5,861 nucleotides of DNA from Dehalococcoidia bacterium. Lineage in GTDB: Bacteria > Chloroflexota > Dehalococcoidia > GIF9 > AB-539-J10. The notes beneath the pieces were generated by a model, which saw only the letters and a list, made by a program, of their open reading frames with translations, made no database searches and was not told where the DNA came from. Where the stretch lies: positions 1 through 5,861 of the forward strand of contig JAUVYD010000109.1 in assembly GCA_030603265.1 (NCBI GenBank), in the 5' to 3' direction. Positions 1 through 3,978 of the stretch are shown piece after piece (the first letter of the stretch is position 1; each line of letters starts with the position of its first letter). Made by a program: the position numbers and the translations under genes.

Positions 1-59
1 CGAAGGGAGTAGCTCGGCCATGGGGCGCAGGTGAACTGAATGCGCACCCCCGGCCTTCG
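1..59. repeat. Inverted repeat, possible structured RNA or terminator stem, at the left edge
   Basis: CGAAGG at 1-6 is matched by CCTTCG at 54-59. Inside it, GGGGCGCA (22-29) pairs with TGCGCaCCCC (41-50, A46 bulged) around an 11-base loop. GGCC at 16-19 could pair with GGCC at 52-55, in competition with the outer stem. No T-run follows on the plus strand, so it is not a standard rho-independent terminator. The rest of this stretch, up to the stop codon of the minus-strand gene at 129, shows no convincing ORF. The structure may continue to the left of the window. It could serve a gene ending further left, or be a small RNA. Confidence 0.35.
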
Positions 60-128
60 TGGAGTGGCGCACCAACCCTGCCCTACGCTGTGTAGCCTCA
101 CCGTCAGTGTGCTTATTCCGACAGGTTC

Positions 129-875
129 CTAATCGACCACAGGGGAGGCCGTCCGGTCGAACGGGTTCGTGCGGACGGCGAGGGAAAACAGGTACGGGTA
201 GTTCGCCCTGCGGTATTTCATGTAGTCCAGCCACCTGTGGGTGAGCAGGGCATAGGCGCGTTCGATGTCGCCCGCGATGTGTCGGCGGTCCGAATCGGGC
301 AGGGCATCGGGATTCTCGCGGGCCATCAGTTCCTCGGCAAGATGGAACACTGCGAGCAGGAGGTCGCTGAAGGATTCGTGCTCAAGAAGGTTGGGGTTCT
401 CAAGCAAACGCAGCAGGAAGTCGACCTTGGAGGCGAGATAGATCTGCATCTTCGCGATATCCATCCTGTCAGCATCCACGCGGAAGGAGTGGTCCCTGAA
501 GGCTGCTTCGACGGCGTCAAACTCGGTCTCGGACCATTGGGCCGTAACCATGAGCCTGCTGCGCATGGGATCGAGGTCCACGTCCCAGGCGGAGAAGTGC
601 TTCAGAAGCTTGACTCCGACCTCGCTGAAGAAGGCCCCTATTACCATGTTGAGCTTCTCCAGTCTCTGGCGTCTCTCTCGCTGGGTGAGCACCTCGTGAA
701 TGATGATTGTCACCAGCAGAACCTCGACGAACACGAAGGCGATGTCGCCCACGAGGTAGATGAGGATGTGATGGACATCCCGGAAGATGGCGTAGTGGAG
801 CACATACCCTGTGATAGATAGCGCAAGGAGTGCGAGACCAAGCCGCAGTTGCCATCGTGACCGTGATGTGCGCAT
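129..875 (-). CDS. Unnamed two-helix membrane protein with a long cytosolic helical domain
   Basis: This 248-residue protein has no function I can name. After a basic N-terminus, helix 1 spans about residues 10-31 and helix 2 about 36-63. Helix 2 carries polar residues (D44, E51, H60), unusual in a simple anchor. A basic stretch (about 65-74) follows and suggests the remainder is cytosolic. That remainder (about 75-248) is rich in charged residues and leucine, looks mostly helical, and has no catalytic motif I recognise. The LNMVIGAFFSEVG segment (75-87) looks like a family signature; from memory such proteins occur in several anaerobes without a name. The start at 875 is chosen because GGAGGT lies 9 bases upstream. 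The reading frame stays open to 1319, but that part runs inside dut and is low-complexity, Arg- and Pro-rich shadow sequence. It lies 134 bp downstream of dut on the same strand; co-transcription is possible but not shown. Confidence 0.8.
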   Translation of the reverse strand: MRTSRSRWQLRLGLALLALSITGYVLHYAIFRDVHHILIYLVGDIAFVFVEVLLVTIIIHEVLTQRERRQRLEKLNMVIGAFFSEVGVKLLKHFSAWDVDLDPMRSRLMVTAQWSETEFDAVEAAFRDHSFRVDADRMDIAKMQIYLASKVDFLLRLLENPNLLEHESFSDLLLAVFHLAEELMARENPDALPDSDRRHIAGDIERAYALLTHRWLDYMKYRRANYPYLFSLAVRTNPFDRTASPVVD

Positions 876-884
876 CGTCCGTCT

Positions 885-890
885 ACCTCC
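885..890 (-). promoter_or_regulatory. Shine-Dalgarno site that fixes the start of the membrane protein
   Basis: Read on the minus strand this is GGAGGT, a near-perfect anti-SD match, ending 9 bases before the ATG at 875. It decides against the long upstream extension of the same reading frame. Confidence 0.8.
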
Positions 891-987
891 TACTCTTTCG
901 GAGTCGTTCCATTCGTTGCCTGCGTCATACGTTTCTTGCGTGTGCAGTGCGACTGCCGACTCTTGGGCAGGGCCTGAACGGAGACGC

Positions 988-1000
988 GCCGGGCGCCGGC
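988..1000 (-). other. GC hairpin just downstream of dut
   Basis: The stem GCCGG/CCGGC has a 3-base loop and lies 9 bases past the dut stop codon. There is no U-tract, so it is not a typical intrinsic terminator. It may slow polymerase, protect the dut 3' end, or be chance in GC-rich DNA. The remaining DNA to 876 shows no convincing promoter for the downstream membrane-protein gene. Confidence 0.25.
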
Positions 1001-1009
1001 TGCGGGATG

Positions 1010-1525
1010 CTAGATGTTCTCCCCGTGGAATCTGCCCTCGTAGCGTGACCCGACAGGCTCTGCAAGTCTTGTGAACACGAGTTGCACGACCCGGGCGCCT
1101 TGCTTGAGACGGAATCCATGAGGGTTGTGCACAACCAGCAACGCCTCGGCGCGGCCCGAGTAGCCAGGGTCCCACACTGCCGAGTAGACGGTGACTCCGC
1201 ATCGCATGAGGGAAGAGCGCGGGTACGCCAACGCCATGATGTCTCCGGGGAGGTTCACCTGCTCGTTGTACACGATGTGGTAGGGCCCCGCCGGCAACTC
1301 CAGCCAGCCATCGCTCCACGGAAGAGGAGTTGCGGCTGCGAGCGTGCGGTCGGCGTTGTCATATCCCATGGCGCCGCCGCTCTCGAATCCAGAGACGGTC
1401 CGAACGGACAGGTCCACTCCGCATGGCTGAATCTGCGTCGTTCTGTCCCTGATTCCCTCCAGCAGCGGTGGTGTGGCATCGAGAAGTTGACGAATGTCGC
1501 GGTCGGTCAGCACGGTTTCTTTCAT
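1010..1525 (-). CDS. dut: Archaeal-type dUTPase (dUTP diphosphatase, dCTP-deaminase fold)
   Basis: Likely hydrolyses dUTP to dUMP and pyrophosphate in the cytosol, keeping uracil out of DNA and supplying dUMP for thymidylate synthesis. The 171-residue protein has the family layout: LTDRDI near the N-terminus (6-11), QIQPCGVDL (31-39), the PRSSL phosphate-binding motif (102-106), WDPGYSG (118-124), GARVVQLVF (143-151), and a C-terminal tail YEGRFHGEN (162-170). It shares the fold of dCTP deaminase (Dcd), but when aligned by eye from the shared DPG(Y/W)SG motif, the position of the E. coli Dcd catalytic glutamate (Glu138) is Leu129. Deamination is therefore not expected, and plain dUTPase is the better call. 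The frame is open to 1624, but the ATG at 1525 is chosen because AAGGA lies 8 bases upstream and family similarity begins there. It is divergent from the kinase and dCMP deaminase genes, which fits a shared dUMP theme. Confidence 0.88.
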   Translation of the reverse strand: MKETVLTDRDIRQLLDATPPLLEGIRDRTTQIQPCGVDLSVRTVSGFESGGAMGYDNADRTLAAATPLPWSDGWLELPAGPYHIVYNEQVNLPGDIMALAYPRSSLMRCGVTVYSAVWDPGYSGRAEALLVVHNPHGFRLKQGARVVQLVFTRLAEPVGSRYEGRFHGENI

Positions 1526-1552
1526 TGTTTGGTTCCTTATGAAACGTGGTGC

Positions 1553-1579
1553 ATTGTACCGTATGAGAAGTGCTGTCGC
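1553..1579 (-). promoter_or_regulatory. Candidate promoter for dut
   Basis: On the minus strand, TACAAT (-10, 1553-1558, 5/6 match) lies 15 bases after GCGACA (-35, 1574-1579, 4/6 match). Transcription would start near 1546, giving a leader of about 20 bases with the SD site AAGGA at 1534-1538. The spacer is shorter than the usual 17, so the -35 assignment is the weak part. Confidence 0.4.
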
Positions 1580-1586
1580 GTGGGCC

Positions 1587-1625
1587 TCCGACGCTTTCGG
1601 ACGCAGAATGGGCAATGACCTCATT
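1587..1625. promoter_or_regulatory. Two short dyads between the divergent promoters
   Basis: TCCGA-N5-TCGGA occupies 1587-1601 and AATGA-CC-TCATT occupies 1614-1625. The second touches the putative -35 box of the rightward promoter, so a protein bound there could control it. No regulator is encoded beside them, and each arm is only 5 bases, so chance remains possible. Confidence 0.25.
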
Positions 1626-1652
1626 CACGCGGAGCGAAACGACATATATAAT
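1624..1652 (+). promoter_or_regulatory. Candidate promoter for the kinase-dCMP deaminase operon
   Basis: A perfect TATAAT (1647-1652) lies 17 bases after TTCACG (1624-1629, 4/6 match to TTGACA), in the AT-rich patch CATATATAATAC. The expected start near 1659 gives a leader of about 38 bases. The patch could also be read as an archaeal TATA box, but the spacing to a -35-like element favours a sigma70-type promoter. Confidence 0.55.
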
Positions 1653-1696
1653 ACGTCCACTACCACCCGTGCAGGCGAATACGGATATACGCTAAT

Positions 1697-2245
1697 ATGA
1701 CAAATCGCATTATCGCCATTGTGGGAATGGCCGGCTCCGGCAAGTCGGTGGTCGCTGCTGTCCTGGAGGCAGTGGGGTTGACTCGCATCCGCTTCGGCGA
1801 CCTGACAGACCAGGAGTTGCAGCGGCGCGGCCTTCCGGTCAACGAGGCGAACGAGCGTCACGTCAGAGAAGACCTTCGGAATACGCACGGAATGGCGGCC
1901 TACGCACTGCTCAATGTACCGCGCATCGACGTAGCGCTTGGGACTGCCGGCGTCGTCGTGGACGGGCTGTACTCCTGGGAGGAGTACGTGGTGCTGAAGG
2001 AACGCTACGGTGAGCGCCTTGTGACCGTGGCGGTTGTCGCATCGCCGCGGACGCGGCAGCAACGTCTGGCATCCCGTCCGGTGAGGCCATTGACGCCGGA
2101 GGATTTCGCGAGCCGTGACAGGTCTGAGATTGAGAAGATAAACAAGGGCGGCCCTATCGCTATGGCGGACATAACGCTCATCAACGAGGACTCGCTGGAG
2201 GAGCTGGAAAGGCAGGCGGGAGTCGTTGCGGAGGGCCTAAGATGA
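1697..2245 (+). CDS. UPF0200-like P-loop kinase, probable nucleotide or dephospho-CoA kinase-like protein
   Basis: A 182-residue cytosolic protein of the small P-loop kinase fold. The Walker A loop GMAGSGKS is at 10-17, FGD at 33-35, a basic RRG at 43-45, the Walker B-like VVVDG at 86-90, and an Arg-rich lid-like region (about 117-141, ending in SRDRSE). The order FGD, RRG, VVVDG, then ASPRTRQQRL and INEDSLEEL matches my memory of the UPF0200 family, which is best known from archaea and related to dephospho-CoA and nucleoside monophosphate kinases. The true substrate is unknown. Its last four bases overlap the dCMP deaminase start, so the two are probably translationally coupled and may share a pathway. 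There is no good SD site upstream (only GGA, 11 bases away) and no alternative in-frame start that would keep the P-loop, so initiation is probably weak or SD-independent. Confidence 0.8.
   Translation: MTNRIIAIVGMAGSGKSVVAAVLEAVGLTRIRFGDLTDQELQRRGLPVNEANERHVREDLRNTHGMAAYALLNVPRIDVALGTAGVVVDGLYSWEEYVVLKERYGERLVTVAVVASPRTRQQRLASRPVRPLTPEDFASRDRSEIEKINKGGPIAMADITLINEDSLEELERQAGVVAEGLR
2230..2235 (+). promoter_or_regulatory. Shine-Dalgarno site inside the kinase gene
   Basis: GGAGGG lies 6 bases before the ATG at 2242, inside the 3' end of the kinase gene. With the ATGA stop-start overlap it supports both the chosen deaminase start and translational coupling. It is a better ribosome site than the one before the kinase. 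Confidence 0.65.
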
Positions 2246-2724
2246 GTAGCAGCGGGCGACCGGGAATAGACGAGTACTTTCTGAAGATTGCCTCCGTTGT
2301 GGCCGAGCGGTCGACATGCCTTCGACACCATGTCGGGGCCGTGGCCGTGAAGGACAAGCACATCCTGACCACCGGCTACAACGGCGCACCCGCAGGGCTG
2401 AAGGACTGCCTTGAGCTGGGATGCCTGCGGGACGAACTCGGCATCGAGTCGGGCACCCGACACGAGATATGCCGGGCGATTCACGCCGAACAGAACGTCA
2501 TTATCCAGGCGGCCCTTCACGGTGTGAGCATGGTGGGTTCGACTATCTACTGCACGCACTCTCCGTGCGTCCTCTGCGCCAAGATGTTGGTGAATGCACG
2601 AATAGAGCGTTTCGTCACCTACGGAATGTACTCGGAAGAGGAATTCCGGAGCCTGTTCGCTGAGGCCGGCATAGCGTTTGATGCTCTACCACGCCCCCCG
2701 GCCGGTATCGAGTACAAGCCGTAG
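2242..2724 (+). CDS. Deoxycytidylate (dCMP) deaminase
   Basis: Converts dCMP to dUMP in the cytosol by zinc-dependent hydrolytic deamination, feeding thymidylate synthase. The 160-residue protein has the complete cytidine-deaminase zinc site: H81-A82-E83 (ligand and proton-shuttling glutamate) and P108-C109-x-x-C112. Upstream, GYNGAPAGL (45-53) is typical of dCMP deaminases of the ComEB/T4 type. The C56, C61, H74, C77 cluster before the active site resembles the extra metal site some of these enzymes have; this is inferred from spacing. The length is normal for the family. The start is supported by GGAGGG at 2230-2235 and the 4-base overlap with the kinase gene. Together with dut on the other strand it gives two routes to dUMP. 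The allosteric dCTP/dTTP control known in some members cannot be judged here. Confidence 0.92.
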   Translation: MSSSGRPGIDEYFLKIASVVAERSTCLRHHVGAVAVKDKHILTTGYNGAPAGLKDCLELGCLRDELGIESGTRHEICRAIHAEQNVIIQAALHGVSMVGSTIYCTHSPCVLCAKMLVNARIERFVTYGMYSEEEFRSLFAEAGIAFDALPRPPAGIEYKP

Positions 2725-3051
2725 TCGTGTCGGGGCGCCGGGCCACGGCGGTGCGATGCGCTCATCTGGGGATCAGACGACTCTGCGGGTTGTTCTCTAA
2801 GAAGGGCGGTCAACGGGCACGGCAAAGGGTCTCGAGCTTTCGCCCGAAATCCAGCGGATTCCTGGGCGCGTATCAACCGTCGGATTGCAGGAGTCAACTG
2901 TGTCCGTGCCGGGTGGGGTATGGAGTGGGTGACGGGGTTTGGACGCGCTACCAATAGCGCGCAAGCAACTGCTGTGCCGTTGGGCTACGTTCGCGCCAGT
3001 CGTCGCTACCCCTGACTGAAATCGAACCGCATCAGAATCCCCGGATTTCAC
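2725..3051. other. Gene-free stretch with two GC hairpins
   Basis: No ORF here has an SD site or a protein-like composition. Two perfect stems are visible: CGCCG-GGCCA-CGGCG at 2736-2750, 12 bases after the dCMP deaminase stop codon, and CGCGCTA-CCAA-TAGCGCG at 2944-2961 (7 bp, 4-base loop). Neither is followed by a T-run, so neither is a classic terminator, although the first sits where one is expected. I checked for tRNA-like T-loops and found none with a proper stem. The stretch may be the 3' end of one operon plus unrecognised regulatory DNA or decayed sequence. Confidence 0.4.
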
Positions 3052-3080
3052 TTGACAAGAAGCCTGTCGAGATGTATGTT
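3052..3080 (+). promoter_or_regulatory. Promoter of the membrane protein-HTH-lipoprotein cassette
   Basis: A consensus TTGACA (-35, 3052-3057) is followed after exactly 17 bases by TATGTT (-10, 3075-3080, 4/6 match). Transcription should start near 3087, inside the tandem dyads at 3078-3109, giving a leader of about 50 bases. The strong -35 and weaker -10 fit a promoter held down by a repressor. Confidence 0.7.
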
Positions 3081-3109
3081 AGATATAGATAACGTTAGAA
3101 ATACCTAAC
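3078..3109. promoter_or_regulatory. Tandem 16-bp dyads, probable operator for the cassette's HTH regulator
   Basis: Two adjacent 16-bp units, GTTAGATATAGATAAC (3078-3093) and GTTAGAAATACCTAAC (3094-3109), agree at 13 of 16 positions. Each is a dyad: GTTA-N8-TAAC in the first and GTTAG-N6-CTAAC in the second. Where they meet they form the palindrome TAACGTTA (3090-3097). They overlap the end of the -10 box and cover the expected start site, the position where two bound dimers would block transcription. The HTH protein encoded at 3766-3963 is the natural candidate to bind, by autoregulation; this is inference. Confidence 0.65.
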
Positions 3110-3112
3110 GCG

Positions 3113-3129
3113 CCCGTTTTCGGGAGGAG
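3113..3129 (+). promoter_or_regulatory. Shine-Dalgarno site beside a small hairpin
   Basis: GGGAGGAG (3122-3129) is a strong SD; its GGAGG core ends 10 bases before the ATG at 3138. Its first three bases also form the 3' arm of CCCG-TTTT-CGGG (3113-3124). Folding would only partly mask the SD, so any translational effect is likely modest. Confidence 0.45.
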
Positions 3130-3137
3130 ATGTTGTT

Positions 3138-3782
3138 ATGAAGACGAAGCGAACCCTGGTTATCCTGGCCGTGACTGCCCTGGTGGCGGCCTTGCTGATG
3201 CTGTGGCTGCGCGCGTATTACGTTTTCCTGGCCACGGTCGTCGGATTGCTGCTTCTGGGCCACCGTGAAGTCTGGTCGCTCATCAGGTATCGGCGGCTGC
3301 CGGTCATGGACGAACGCGTCCGGGGCAATCATGTGAAGGCGGTGCGGAATGCCGGCGTCTTCTTCGTGATTGCGGCCGTCCTGCTGATGCTGGTCTTGAG
3401 TGGCGACCTGCTCCGGAATGTCCTCGCGGCACGCATCGTGGCCCTCCTATTCCTGTCTGTCGGGGCCGCATATCTCTTCTCCTACCTGTACTACGACGCC
3501 GCCGAACCGAACTTGGGCCAGAAGGCGCTCCGGTGCCTGAAGGTATTCATGATCACCGCCGGCATTGCGGTCGCTGTATTCATCGCTAGCAGTATCCTGC
3601 AGAACGCGATTGGCGGGGTGTTGGGCATTGAACGGCGGGTGTTCCTTTTCTTTGCGATGGTGATCTGTCCCGCAACGGTGGCTGTGGGACTGTTGGGGAG
3701 TGTGGTGGTCCTATGTAAGGGGTTGATTGGCAACCTGCGCAACAAGGATGAGGAGAGCGAGGCAAATGAAAACGAGAGTTAG
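3138..3782 (+). CDS. Six-helix membrane protein paired with an HTH regulator (DUF2178-like by context)
   Basis: The 214-residue protein is strongly hydrophobic, with six likely membrane segments at about 6-24, 27-41, 72-89, 97-118, 134-155 and 167-192. The loop between segments 2 and 3 is basic and holds M57-D58-E59-R60 followed by a Lys/Arg-rich stretch (to R70). A D-E-R element just before a helix is what I remember from DUF2178-type proteins, which often sit beside small YozG-like HTH regulators; this link is by memory and context. No catalytic or transport motif is visible. The C-terminal tail (about 201-214) is rich in Asp, Glu and Asn, and its coding sequence overlaps the regulator gene by 17 bases. 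The start has a strong SD and lies about 50 bases after the predicted transcription start. A role in sensing or in holding back the HTH protein is plausible but unproven. Confidence 0.8.
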   Translation: MKTKRTLVILAVTALVAALLMLWLRAYYVFLATVVGLLLLGHREVWSLIRYRRLPVMDERVRGNHVKAVRNAGVFFVIAAVLLMLVLSGDLLRNVLAARIVALLFLSVGAAYLFSYLYYDAAEPNLGQKALRCLKVFMITAGIAVAVFIASSILQNAIGGVLGIERRVFLFFAMVICPATVAVGLLGSVVVLCKGLIGNLRNKDEESEANENES

Positions 3783-3963
3783 GGAATACCGCGCTGGTTG
3801 TGGCATCACCCAGGAGAAGCTGGCCGAGACGGTGGGCGTGCGCCGGGAGACAATCATCTTCCTGGAGAAGGGCAAATACAACCCCTCGCTGAGGTTGGCC
3901 CACCACGTTGCGCGAGCGCTGGGTGTGGGAATTGAAGAGATATTCAGCTTTGACGATGAGTAG
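3766..3963 (+). CDS. Small XRE/YozG-like helix-turn-helix transcriptional regulator
   Basis: A 65-residue cytosolic DNA-binding protein that is almost entirely one Cro/C1-type HTH domain. The core runs from T15 (TQEKLAETVGV, helix 2 and turn) through the recognition helix RRETIIFLEKGK (26-37), then YNPSLRLAHHVARALGV (38-54) and IEEIF (57-61). The YNPSL and IEEIF endings are typical of the short YozG-like group, which lacks any ligand-binding domain, so its signal must come from a partner. The start at 3766 is chosen because the HTH domain begins there and AGGAG lies 10 bases upstream; the frame is open to 3727, but that extension is not family-like. It overlaps the membrane-protein gene by 17 bases, so both are made from one message. 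It probably binds the tandem dyads at 3078-3109. Repressor is more likely than activator because those sites cover the start point. Confidence 0.9.
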   Translation: MKTRVREYRAGCGITQEKLAETVGVRRETIIFLEKGKYNPSLRLAHHVARALGVGIEEIFSFDDE

Positions 3964-3978
3964 ACGGGGGAATGTAGG

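Noticed and set aside
1..128. yybP-ykoY (manganese) riboswitch suggested by GGGAGTAGC near position 5 and CCGTCAG near 102
   Set aside because: The conserved 3' arm with AGACC is not visible and no plus-strand gene follows; the next gene is on the opposite strand.
237..821. 194-residue plus-strand ORF opposite the membrane protein
   Set aside because: Antisense shadow: no SD site, odd His/Glu/Val composition, no motif, and the minus-strand protein has clear membrane helices.
876..1319. In-frame N-terminal extension of the membrane protein (to 396 residues)
   Set aside because: It runs through the intergenic gap and inside dut, is Arg/Pro/Gly-rich with no family character, and a near-perfect SD site precedes the ATG at 875.
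1010..1525. Calling the gene dcd (dCTP deaminase)
   Set aside because: The catalytic glutamate position appears to be leucine, and the tail and motifs fit the archaeal dUTPase type better.
2736..2750. Rho-independent terminator after the dCMP deaminase
   Set aside because: Only a 5-bp stem and no T-run follows, so termination here is not supported by sequence alone.
2619..2957. Short ORFs on both strands around the gene-free stretch
   Set aside because: Low-complexity Arg/Pro/Ser composition, no SD site, no recognisable motif, and the minus-strand one overlaps the dCMP deaminase.
3011..3035. tRNA T-loop-like GGTTCGATTT on the minus strand
   Set aside because: No 5-bp T-stem around it, and no acceptor, D or anticodon arm at the right distances.
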